Shown here one piece after another: positions 25,395-33,000 of a stretch of 51,791 bases of DNA. Numbering within the stretch: the stretch's first letter is position 1; every line of letters begins with the position of its first letter. The notes under the pieces were generated by a model. That model saw only the letters and a list, made by a program, of their open reading frames with translations, was not told where the DNA came from and searched no databases. This DNA is from an uncultured Clostridia bacterium (GTDB lineage: Bacteria; Bacillota; Clostridia; Christensenellales; Borkfalkiaceae), in NCBI GenBank assembly GCA_944354265.1, contig CALVPX010000008.1, positions 1 to 51,791 on the forward strand, written 5' to 3'. Made by a program: the position numbers and the translations under genes.

Positions 25395-27482
25395 ATGCAC
25401 AGGGCAAAGCGGCTGTTCAATTTCAGATTGCCATTTGCTGCCGCGCTCGCACTTTCGTGCGGCGCGGCTTTGGCATACCTTTTTGCAGCCTGCGGGTGGG
25501 ACTATTTTTATCTCCTCTCCATTGTCCCCGCTGCGGCGCTCGCCCTCATCGTCATTCTGATATTTGCCCGCCGCCCCGCCGTCATAATTTACTTTGCAAT
25601 AATCGCCGCCTTCTTCGCGCTGGGCGCGGCATATGCCGCAGTCATCTTTTCGGCCTATGTGCAGCCTCCCGCAATTTCAGGGCGGCTGTCCTATGTCACG
25701 GGCAGGGTGGAGGAGGTGCGCTACACCTCCGCGGGCGAACCCTATCTCATTCTGTCAAACGCCTCGGCGGACGGACTGTCGCTTGGCAGAAGGGTGATAG
25801 CCTATCTCGACGGCAACGCCGGCGGCGCCGTATATCCGGGCTACACCGTAACGGTGTTCGGCTATGTGGGGCACTACGACCTCTTTTCCTACGGCTCGCT
25901 CAACTACCGCGCCGTCAACGGTATAGTCTACTATGTCGACTGCTACGGTCAGATGGAATATTCCTACGGATTCTCCTTCTTCGGCACCCTTCGTTCGGGC
26001 ATACATGACATTCTGTACGACAATCTCGACGGCCAAACGGCCGCCGTCGCCTACGCCATGATAACGGGCAGCACTGCAGACATGTCCTCGCGCACCCTTC
26101 AGGCCTTCCGCTACGGCGGTGTGGCGCACATCTTCGCCGTGTCGGGGCTCAATATCACCATTCTCTACACATCCGTCACCGCAATATTTAAAAAATGCCG
26201 TGCCAACAAGTGGTTGACTGCCGTCGTCAGCCTTGCAATAATCTTTGTCTACACGGGCATGTGCGGCTTCACGCTGTCGGCCGTAAGGGCAGCCATAATG
26301 TGCGCCGTCGCCTGCATATCCTCGCTTACATACAACAAGTACGACGGCCTCAATTCGCTGTCGCTCGCCGTCATAATAATTTTGCTAATAAATCCCCTCA
26401 ACCTGTTCGACGTCGGCTTCATTCTCTCCGTCTCGGCAATGCTCGGCATAGTCTTTCTTGCGCCCGGCATAGGCCGCCGTCTGCGCCGCCTGCCCCATTG
26501 GCTTAAGAGCAACATATCCATGAGCGTAAGCTCGCAAATTTCCACCTTCCCCGCGCTGCTCTTAACCTTCGGCTACATCTCGGGAGCGGGGCTCATACTC
26601 AACATAGTCGTCCTGCCTCTCTTGTCCTTTTTATATGTGTTCATGTTTGCATGCGTGGTCATATGCGCAATAGTTCCTCCCGCCGCATATCTTCTGCCCT
26701 ATGCGGCCCTGCCCCTGCAGGCGGTCATCAACTTCTTCGTCGCCTGCGGGTTCGAAAATTCTCTAATTTCAGGCTTCGGCGGGTGGTGGCTTGCAATCGT
26801 AATCTTTATAGGCATTGCCGCCCTGTCGGATAAGTTCAACTTCACAAAGAGTATCCGCGCCGCAGTCGGCGGCGCCTGCGCCCTCTGTCTCGTCCTCGGC
26901 TGCACCCTCGGCGGCATGGTTTTCGGCGGTGAAACGCGCATAGTCGCGGGCGGTTACTACGGCGGCGGCATGGTCGCCGTGCGCTCGCAGTCGGGCACGA
27001 CCCTCATTGTCATATGCGACACCTATTCGGGCGGCATAACCTCATTCGTCAACACATATGCGCCGGAGGGAGTGGACGACCTCATAATAATCGGCGGGGA
27101 GGAGTGCGCCTCATATTACTACAGCTGCGGAGTGGAGGCGCAAGACGTATGGCTGCCGCCGTCGTCGATAAATGTCGGTTTGGACGGCACAACCGTCCAC
27201 TATCAGTCGCAGTTCAGTCTGCACGGCACGCAGTATTCCTTTGTCGACGCCTACACGCTCTCGGCGTCCTCAAACGGCGTGTCCTTTGCCGTCTGCTCGG
27301 GGCAGTATATCAATATCGACTTCACCGACCTGCTCTTTACCATGGAGCGCAACCGCAGCTGCGATGCCAACACAACAGTTTACTTCAACGATTATTCGGG
27401 TCATTTTAACCTGTATTCGCAGGGATGCTTGCAATTTATCGCAAACGGTGGTACACTTGTACTGACGGGCACTGCCCCGTAA
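25395..27482 (+). CDS. comEC: ComEC/Rec2-type DNA uptake channel with a degenerate C-terminal domain
   Basis: A 695-aa polytopic membrane protein. The N-terminus has two to three helices and an OB-like DUF4131 domain (GRLSYVTGRVEEV to TVTVFGYVGHY). The central Competence domain carries AVSGLNITIL, the conserved start of the channel region, and about eight further helices. The C-terminal part begins like the metallo-beta-lactamase domain of ComEC (VAGGYYGGGMVAVRSQSG, LIVICDTYSGG) but has no HxHxDH motif: the aligned segment reads VDDLIIIGGEECASYYYS. So the channel is retained while the putative nuclease is probably inactive. It starts 5 bp after the giant helicase stop without a clear Shine-Dalgarno sequence, suggesting coupling, and precedes holA by 13 bp. 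Confidence 0.9.
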   Translation: MHRAKRLFNFRLPFAAALALSCGAALAYLFAACGWDYFYLLSIVPAAALALIVILIFARRPAVIIYFAIIAAFFALGAAYAAVIFSAYVQPPAISGRLSYVTGRVEEVRYTSAGEPYLILSNASADGLSLGRRVIAYLDGNAGGAVYPGYTVTVFGYVGHYDLFSYGSLNYRAVNGIVYYVDCYGQMEYSYGFSFFGTLRSGIHDILYDNLDGQTAAVAYAMITGSTADMSSRTLQAFRYGGVAHIFAVSGLNITILYTSVTAIFKKCRANKWLTAVVSLAIIFVYTGMCGFTLSAVRAAIMCAVACISSLTYNKYDGLNSLSLAVIIILLINPLNLFDVGFILSVSAMLGIVFLAPGIGRRLRRLPHWLKSNISMSVSSQISTFPALLLTFGYISGAGLILNIVVLPLLSFLYVFMFACVVICAIVPPAAYLLPYAALPLQAVINFFVACGFENSLISGFGGWWLAIVIFIGIAALSDKFNFTKSIRAAVGGACALCLVLGCTLGGMVFGGETRIVAGGYYGGGMVAVRSQSGTTLIVICDTYSGGITSFVNTYAPEGVDDLIIIGGEECASYYYSCGVEAQDVWLPPSSINVGLDGTTVHYQSQFSLHGTQYSFVDAYTLSASSNGVSFAVCSGQYINIDFTDLLFTMERNRSCDANTTVYFNDYSGHFNLYSQGCLQFIANGGTLVLTGTAP

Positions 27483-27495
27483 TACAGAGGCGCAA

Positions 27496-28467
27496 ATGAA
27501 ATATACCGAGCTTAAAAACGACATAGCGCAGGGCGACCGCAGAATATACCTCTTCGAGGGGGAGGACGCCTATTTCCGCACACACGGCGAGGAGCAGGTC
27601 AAGCGGGCGTTTTTACAGATGCCCGAACTCAACTTCACCTCGTTTGAAGGCTCTTCCCTCAAGGGCAAGGCCCTCACCGATCTGACTTCGGCCATGGCGG
27701 CGTATCCTTTTATGGCGCAAAAGCGCATAATAAGGGTGGAGGAGTTCTATCCCGCCGAATCCGACTACGAAAAGTATCTGAAGTCCGCCTTTGAAAACTG
27801 CCCCGATACCACCATACTCATAATCGTCAACAGCGGCGCGGGCAAGGGTGCGGCTCTCAAGCGCAAGAAGTGCATAACCTTTGTCGACTGCTCGCATGCC
27901 GACGAGGACACCGTCACCCGTTGGGCATATGCCACATTGAAGCGTGCGGGCTTCTCTTCAGAGGTTCAGGCCTGCCGCAACATTGCCGCCTACTGCCTGT
28001 GCGACATGTCCCGCGTGGCGGGGGAGGTTCAAAAGCTCATAGAGTACGGCAAAAATCCCGTCACCGTCGCCGAAGTGGACGAGGTCGTCTACAAGGACGC
28101 CGACTACCGCATCTATGAGATGACCGACGCCATAGCCTACAAAAATTATTCGCACTTTCTCGACATCTGTCTCAAACTCTCCCAAAAATCGGCCGACCGC
28201 GCCGCTTTAATCTCCGCCCTGCACAGGTATTTCAAAAACCTCTTAATAATTTTAACTTCCTCTCAGCCCGCGTCGGCGTTGGCCACGCAGCTAAAAATGC
28301 CGGAGTTCGCCGTCCGCAAATCGGCCGAGCGCGCCCGCGCCTTCGGGCAGCAAAAGCTTGTGCACTACACGTCCGTCCTCTACGATCTCTCTGCCCGCAT
28401 GCGCTCGGGCAGGCTGACGCCCGACGGCGCCTTCTACACCTCGCTTGCCGACGTGCTGTTTGCTTAG
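27496..28467 (+). CDS. holA: DNA polymerase III delta subunit
   Basis: A 323-aa protein of normal size for HolA, the clamp-loader subunit that opens the sliding clamp during replication. The N-terminus IYLFEGEDAYFRTHGEEQVK is the family's modified P-loop region; the mid-part (ILIIVNSGAGKGAALKRKK, RNIAAYCLCDMSRVAGEVQKLIEYG) and the C-terminal collar domain (RAALISALHRYFKNLL) fit. The comEC-holA order is common in Bacillota. It is the last gene of the helicase-comEC-holA group; a new promoter appears about 100 bp downstream for cdaA. Confidence 0.92.
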   Translation: MKYTELKNDIAQGDRRIYLFEGEDAYFRTHGEEQVKRAFLQMPELNFTSFEGSSLKGKALTDLTSAMAAYPFMAQKRIIRVEEFYPAESDYEKYLKSAFENCPDTTILIIVNSGAGKGAALKRKKCITFVDCSHADEDTVTRWAYATLKRAGFSSEVQACRNIAAYCLCDMSRVAGEVQKLIEYGKNPVTVAEVDEVVYKDADYRIYEMTDAIAYKNYSHFLDICLKLSQKSADRAALISALHRYFKNLLIILTSSQPASALATQLKMPEFAVRKSAERARAFGQQKLVHYTSVLYDLSARMRSGRLTPDGAFYTSLADVLFA

Positions 28468-28555
28468 TTGCGGGATAAAATTGCCGCGTATGGCAAATGG
28501 CAGTATTTTACGGTAAATTTTGCCGCGCATGCGCAAAATAAATGCGGAAAACGCT

Positions 28556-28584
28556 TTATTTTTGTAAAAAAAAATAATATAATA
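28556..28584 (+). promoter_or_regulatory. Candidate cdaA promoter
   Basis: TTTATT, a 17-bp A-rich spacer and TATAAT (near 28579-28584). A weak CGGAG lies before the ATG at 28659. Confidence 0.4.
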
Positions 28585-28658
28585 CTTAGTAAGTATTGCG
28601 CTCAAAATTCCAAAAAAGGGGCGCAATGCCCTCTACAAGAATATACGGAGTTGTCTAT

Positions 28659-29468
28659 ATGAATTCTTGGCAGGCAATAGTTCAAAAACTTACCGATATG
28701 TGGAACGGTATGGATTGGACGTACGCGGTACAATTTGTCGCGTTCGCCGTTCTCTTTTACCTCGCATTCAAAATCCTCAAGGAAAACAAGGGCGGCAAGT
28801 TCATCGCCCTGCTCTGCGCGGCTGTCGTCGTGTTCGGCATCGCCTGCTCTTTTTCAGAAAATATCAGCTCTCAGACGCTGCTCATCTTAATCTTTATCAC
28901 CGTCATCGTCGTTGTCACCATGTTCAACGTCGAAATCAAGCGCGGCCTTCTCGATGCCGGCGCCCGCAAGCATGTCGGCCATTCCGATATGACGGTCAGC
29001 CACATAGAGGGCATAATCCAACAGATTATCCGCGCCATTCAGGACATGTCAAAGACCAACACGGGCGCGCTCATCGTCCTTTCCAACCAAAACCTTCCCG
29101 AGGGCATAATCTCCTCGGGCACGGTAGTCAATGCCGATATAACCGCCCCCATGATAGAGGCCGTGTTCTATCCCAAGGCTCCCCTGCACGACGGCGCAAT
29201 GATAATCGAAGGCGACAAAATCCACGCGGCAGGGTGCTTCCTTCCCATCATTCAGAACGACAATCTCCCTCAGGAGCTCGGCTCCCGTCACCGCGCCGCC
29301 CTCGGCGTAACCTCCGTCGCCTCCGTCACCGCCTTGGTCGTCTCCGAGGAGACGGGCATAATCTCCATCGTCAAAAACGGCGAAGTGCGCAAGCGCTATG
29401 CCTCCGATGCCGACTTAAAGAATGCGCTGTCGCAGTATTATTGGTCGGATCTCACCGCCGAAAGCTAA
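28659..29468 (+). CDS. cdaA: Diadenylate cyclase CdaA (c-di-AMP synthase)
   Basis: About 269 aa from the start chosen at 28659 (MNSWQAIVQKL), which has CGGAG upstream and gives the normal CdaA N-terminus. Three transmembrane helices (about residues 20-40, 47-65 and 70-90) precede the cytoplasmic DAC domain, with the catalytic DGA motif in PLHDGAMII near 177 and RHRAALG near 210. It makes cyclic di-AMP from two ATP, a signal for potassium, osmotic and wall control in Bacillota. CdaA is normally followed by its regulator cdaR; here the following gene is only a 38-aa CdaR-like peptide, separated by a 159-bp gap with repeat elements. Confidence 0.95.
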   Translation: MNSWQAIVQKLTDMWNGMDWTYAVQFVAFAVLFYLAFKILKENKGGKFIALLCAAVVVFGIACSFSENISSQTLLILIFITVIVVVTMFNVEIKRGLLDAGARKHVGHSDMTVSHIEGIIQQIIRAIQDMSKTNTGALIVLSNQNLPEGIISSGTVVNADITAPMIEAVFYPKAPLHDGAMIIEGDKIHAAGCFLPIIQNDNLPQELGSRHRAALGVTSVASVTALVVSEETGIISIVKNGEVRKRYASDADLKNALSQYYWSDLTAES

Positions 29469-29627
29469 GTTTCGCAAAAAATTCGCGTCGCAATACTTTG
29501 TCGCGCTTTAGCGCGTCGCGGCAGGCTTTTATTACAGCAATGCGCCGCCGCTCCTTTTCGCGCAAATACTACAGTTTTGCGCGAGTGCTAAGGAATATAA
29601 GCTTTTAATCTAAGGAGGTAATCTCCC
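29469..29627. repeat. Repeat elements inserted between cdaA and the CdaR-like gene
   Basis: The gap starts with a post-stop stretch containing GCGTCGCAATACTTTGT, shared with the text after lepA. It then holds a 43-bp element (29551-29593) with the hairpin GCGCAAAT / GTTTTGCGC. The same 43 bp with one mismatch occurs in reverse at 34152-34194. Confidence 0.8.
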
Positions 29628-29744
29628 ATGAAAAAATTTAAAAAGGTCTTAAAGTATATCTTCACAAAGAATATCGATATCAAGCTCCTCGCCCTCGTCA
29701 TCGCGGCGATCGCCGTGGTGTTCATCAACATACCAAGCGTATAA
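29628..29744 (+). CDS. 38-aa CdaR-like membrane microprotein
   Basis: A short frame below usual size cut-offs: a basic N-terminus (MKKFKKVLKYIF), then TKNIDIKLLALVIAAIAVV, a single membrane helix, then FINIPSV and a stop. The ribosome binding site TAAGGAGGT is excellent, and the frame ends 12 bp before the DUF1015 start. Its sequence pattern matches the N-terminal anchor of CdaR/YbbR proteins (basic start, then a lysine/aspartate-flanked helix), and it sits where cdaR usually lies, after cdaA. All YbbR repeat domains are missing. The stop is followed at once by the next gene's AAGGAGG, so it does not look like a fresh frameshift. It may still bind or tune CdaA in the membrane. Confidence 0.7.
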   Translation: MKKFKKVLKYIFTKNIDIKLLALVIAAIAVVFINIPSV

Positions 29745-29756
29745 GGAGGGGGAGCA

Positions 29757-30950
29757 ATGGCCACCGTTAAAATACCCAAAATTCTTCTGCCTGATGTCGA
29801 GGATCTCTCCGCATGGTCAGTTATTGCGTGCGATCAATTTACTTCCGACGAAGAATATTGGCGCAACCTGCAGGCGTTTGTCGGTGACAAGCCCTCAACA
29901 CTCAACCTCATCTATCCCGAAATTTACTTGGGTTACGACACTCAGGAGCATATCGAGCGCATCAACCGCAACATGCGCCAATACCTTTCAGACGGCATGT
30001 TCAGGGAGATGGAGGGGCTTATCATCGTCGAGCGCACAACGCAATCGGGCACGCGCACGGGCATCGTTCTTGCAATTGACCTTGAAGATTACTCCTTCCA
30101 AAAGGGCTCAAAGGCGCTCATCCGCTCCACCGAGGCCACCATCTTAGAGCGTATCCCGCCCCGCGTGCAGATAAGGCAAAACGCCCCCGTCGAGCTTCCG
30201 CATATAATGTTATTGTACGACGACCGCGACGGCCGCGTGCTCTCATCCGTCAGGCGCGGAAACACGCTCTACGACTTAGATTTAAACATGGGCGGCGGAC
30301 ACGTCGTCGGTACTCAGATACAAAATCCCGAAGAGGTCGTCCAAAGCTTAATGTCGCTGTCGGATATCTCCGAATGCAGGGCAAAATACGGCTGTGAGGA
30401 GCGCCTCCTGTTCGCTGTGGGCGACGGCAACCATTCCCTCGCCACGGCCAAGACCTGTTGGGACAATTTAAAGACAACCTTATCGGACGAACAGCGGCAA
30501 AATCACCCCGCCCGCTACGCCTTGGTGGAGGTCGTCAACCTGCACGACAAGGCCTTGAAGTTCGAACCCATTCACCGCCTCATAAAGACGGATAAGCCCA
30601 ACCTCTTCGCCCGCGGCCTCAACCTCGGCGGCGAAGGCAGGGCGGTAATAACTTCGGGCGGCAGGCGCGCCGCCATTCGTTTTCCTTCAAATATACCCGA
30701 GGGCATACGCGCCCTCGATGAATACATATCCTCGTTCCTTAAAAAATACGGCGGCACTGTGGACTATGTCCACGGCGACGACGAGCTCGTCGAACTTTCC
30801 CGCCGCGGCGTGGGCGTAATGCTCCCTGCAATCTCCAAAAATCATTTATTCCGCCTCGTCATCGAGGGCGGCAACCTGCCCCGCAAAACCTTCTCCATGG
30901 GCGATGGCAACGAAAAGAGATATTATATAGAAGCAAAGGCAATCAGATAA
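29757..30950 (+). CDS. DUF1015 family protein
   Basis: A 397-aa cytoplasmic protein that matches the DUF1015 family along its length: an N-terminal WSVIACDQFTSDEEYW, the central region ILERIPPRVQIRQNAPVELPH, the highly conserved VGDGNHSLATAK motif near residue 222 and a C-terminal GVGVMLPAI. The biochemical function is not established; the family is often encoded next to serine or amino acid biosynthesis genes. Here it lies 12 bp after the CdaR-like peptide and 4 bp before aspartate kinase, suggesting one transcript with cdaA. AAGGAGGGGG precedes the ATG. Confidence 0.88.
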   Translation: MATVKIPKILLPDVEDLSAWSVIACDQFTSDEEYWRNLQAFVGDKPSTLNLIYPEIYLGYDTQEHIERINRNMRQYLSDGMFREMEGLIIVERTTQSGTRTGIVLAIDLEDYSFQKGSKALIRSTEATILERIPPRVQIRQNAPVELPHIMLLYDDRDGRVLSSVRRGNTLYDLDLNMGGGHVVGTQIQNPEEVVQSLMSLSDISECRAKYGCEERLLFAVGDGNHSLATAKTCWDNLKTTLSDEQRQNHPARYALVEVVNLHDKALKFEPIHRLIKTDKPNLFARGLNLGGEGRAVITSGGRRAAIRFPSNIPEGIRALDEYISSFLKKYGGTVDYVHGDDELVELSRRGVGVMLPAISKNHLFRLVIEGGNLPRKTFSMGDGNEKRYYIEAKAIR

Positions 30951-30954
30951 AATT

Positions 30955-32280
30955 ATGGCGTTAAAAGTATGTAAATTCGGCGGCACGTCCATGGCGGACG
31001 GCCACACCATGACCAAGGTAAAAAAGATAGTTGAAAGCGACCCTGACAGAAGGTTCGTCGTCGTCTCCGCCCCCGGCAAGCGCTTTTCGGGCGACACCAA
31101 GGTCACCGACCTGTTGTATAAATGTTATGCCGAGCTCATGGAGCACGGCGACTGCAAGCGTGCCTTCGCCGACGTGCGCAAGCGCTTCGAAGGCATCGTG
31201 CGCGAACTCAACTTAAATTACGACATGACCCCCGTATTGGACCAAACCGAAAGGCGCATGGATGAGGAGCGCAGCGAGGACTTCACCGCCTCGCGCGGCG
31301 AATATCTCGCCGCCGTCGTCATGGCTCAGCTGCTCGGCGCGCAGTTTATCGACGCCGAAGACGTAATCTTCTTCGACGAAAACGGCGTGTTTGACGACAA
31401 AAAGAGCTATTCCGCAATCGCCTCGGCAGTGGAGGGGGTAAAGCTTGCCGTGTTCCCCGGCTTCTACGGCAGGGGTGCAGATGGCAAAATTAAGACCTTC
31501 TCCCGCGGCGGTTCAGATATTTCGGGCGCAATCGTCGCCCGCGCCGTGGGCGCAAGCGTGTACGAAAATTGGACGGATGTCTCAGGCTTCCTCGCCTGCG
31601 ACCCCCGCATAGTCGACAGCCCCAAGCGCATAAAGTCGCTGTCCTATAAGGAACTGCGCGAACTCTCCTACATGGGCGCCAACGTTCTCCATTCCGAAAG
31701 TATCTTCCCCGTGCGCAAGGCAAACATTCCCATCGTAATAAAAAATACCTTCCGTCCCGAGGACGAAGGCACATCCATTCTGCCCATCGCGCAGTATAAA
31801 CCGAGCGGCAACATAGTCACGGGCATCGCCGGCAAAAAGAACTTCACCGTCATCTTTATCGAAAAGTCGCACATGAATTCAGAGGTCGGCTTCGTCCGCA
31901 AGGTGCTCTCCGTCTTGGAGCGCTACGGCGTCTCGGTCGAGCATATCCCCTCGGGTATAGACACCATGTCCGTCGTAATCGACAGCGCAAGTGTCGATAA
32001 CTTCAAGCTCGAACAGATTTTAGAGAGCATAAAGGCGGAGGTCGAGCCCGACTTCATGCGCGTCAGCGAAAACATAGCGCTCATCGCCACCGTCGGTCAC
32101 GGCATGTCGTCGTCCGTCGGCACCTCGGCGCGCCTCTTCAAGGCCCTCGCCGATGCAGGCGTCAACGTCAAGATGATAGATCAGGGCTCGTCAGAGCTCA
32201 ACATAATCGTCGCCGTCAAGAACGAGGACATGGAAAAGTGCATCGCTGCCATCTACCGCGAATTCTTCGGGAACAACTGA
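30955..32280 (+). CDS. Aspartate kinase
   Basis: A 441-aa monofunctional aspartokinase, the first step of lysine, threonine, methionine and diaminopimelate synthesis. The kinase domain has KFGGTSMADG at residues 5-14, FSRGGSDISG and TDVSGFLACDPR. Two ACT-type regulatory domains follow (VTGIAGKKNFTVIFI and IALIATVGHGMSSSVG), the sites where amino acids usually give feedback inhibition. The 4-bp gap to the DUF1015 stop and the lack of a separate promoter or lysine riboswitch suggest it is expressed with the upstream genes. Confidence 0.95.
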   Translation: MALKVCKFGGTSMADGHTMTKVKKIVESDPDRRFVVVSAPGKRFSGDTKVTDLLYKCYAELMEHGDCKRAFADVRKRFEGIVRELNLNYDMTPVLDQTERRMDEERSEDFTASRGEYLAAVVMAQLLGAQFIDAEDVIFFDENGVFDDKKSYSAIASAVEGVKLAVFPGFYGRGADGKIKTFSRGGSDISGAIVARAVGASVYENWTDVSGFLACDPRIVDSPKRIKSLSYKELRELSYMGANVLHSESIFPVRKANIPIVIKNTFRPEDEGTSILPIAQYKPSGNIVTGIAGKKNFTVIFIEKSHMNSEVGFVRKVLSVLERYGVSVEHIPSGIDTMSVVIDSASVDNFKLEQILESIKAEVEPDFMRVSENIALIATVGHGMSSSVGTSARLFKALADAGVNVKMIDQGSSELNIIVAVKNEDMEKCIAAIYREFFGNN

Positions 32281-32310
32281 ATACATAAATTTGTAAATCC
32301 CTTTTCTCCT

Positions 32311-32369
32311 GTCATTTCGACCAAGCCCGCCGCAGGCGGGCGCGTGGAGAAATCTCCCCCAACGCAGTC
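32311..32369 (+). repeat. GTCATTTCGACC intergenic element
   Basis: Begins GTCATTTCGACCAAGCCCGC and ends CCAACGCAGTC. The inner hairpin is GCCCGCC-GCA-GGCGGGC. Copies at 5559 and 8643 share the GCCCGCC inner arm. Confidence 0.85.
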
Positions 32370-32381
32370 AAATTCATAAAC

Positions 32382-32410
32382 AGTGCGCCGCCTTTTTAAG
32401 GCGGCGCACT
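32382..32410. terminator. Bidirectional terminator between aspartate kinase and the flavoprotein gene
   Basis: A perfect 13-bp stem, AGTGCGCCGCCTT / AAGGCGGCGCACT (32382-32394 and 32398-32410), with loop TTT, between converging genes. Flanking T-tracts are short. Confidence 0.7.
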
Positions 32411-32416
32411 ACTTCA

Positions 32417-32884
32417 TTACTTATTAAACCGCTTCTTGCCCGTCACCCCGTCGCATACAACCTTGTATACGGCAACAATGGGCAGGGCGGCGCACTCCTC
32501 GGCGGAATATTGAGTGTATCCCGTGTGCTCAAGCAGCAGGCGTATGCCCTCAATTTTTTCCCCGCCCTCGCAGCGTTCGGCATGGCCGAAGGCCATAACG
32601 CTCTCATAGTCGGCGGTTACGGAGTGTCCCGTCTCGGCATATCCGTGAAGAATATCCCATTCAAGGCATACCCGCCCGTCGGCAGCAATCAGGTCAATCT
32701 TTTTGCCCTCGGTGGCGCAGTGGAAGTACACCGTCAGCCTTCCGTCCCCGGCCTTATAGCCGAATGAAAGGGGCACTATGTAGGGGTAGTCCCCGCCGTT
32801 CAACCCAAGCCGCACCGTCTGACAGCGCTCTATAATGTCAATAATTTTGTCAAAGTCTTTAACTTCCCGCTGTGCCTTTCTCAT
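32417..32884 (-). CDS. Pyridoxamine 5'-phosphate oxidase-like flavin-binding protein
   Basis: A 155-aa protein of the NimA/PNPOx-like split-barrel family. The pattern fits throughout: MRKAQREVKDFDKIIDII, then RLGLNGGDYPYIVPLSFGY, LTVYFHCATEGKKIDLI and the closing LPIVAVYKVVCDGVTGKKR. Members bind FMN or heme and several reduce nitro compounds or act as general oxidoreductases; the substrate is unknown here. A strong AAAAGGAGG precedes the start, with a good promoter at 32908-32936. It shares a promoter region with the divergent GT2 gene. Confidence 0.9.
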   Translation of the reverse strand: MRKAQREVKDFDKIIDIIERCQTVRLGLNGGDYPYIVPLSFGYKAGDGRLTVYFHCATEGKKIDLIAADGRVCLEWDILHGYAETGHSVTADYESVMAFGHAERCEGGEKIEGIRLLLEHTGYTQYSAEECAALPIVAVYKVVCDGVTGKKRFNK

Positions 32885-32907
32885 AAAAGCCTCCTTTTAA
32901 CACCAAT

Positions 32908-32936
32908 ATTATACTATCTGTTGGCACGCAGGTCAA
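32908..32936 (-). promoter_or_regulatory. Promoter of the PNPOx-like gene
   Basis: On the minus strand, TTGACC (32931-32936), 17 bp and TATAAT (32908-32913). Confidence 0.7.
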
Positions 32937-33000
32937 TTAATTTTATCGTCGGGCGCGCCGCCGCGTGTCGCGTAAGGGTTCGCCTTCATAAACTGATAAT

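Noticed and set aside
29628-29744. Frameshifted full-length CdaR
   Set aside because: The ribosome binding site and start of the next gene follow the stop within 12 bp, leaving no space for remaining YbbR domains in any frame.
30951-30954. Lysine riboswitch ahead of aspartate kinase
   Set aside because: The gap to the DUF1015 gene is only 4 bp, so there is no room for a leader.
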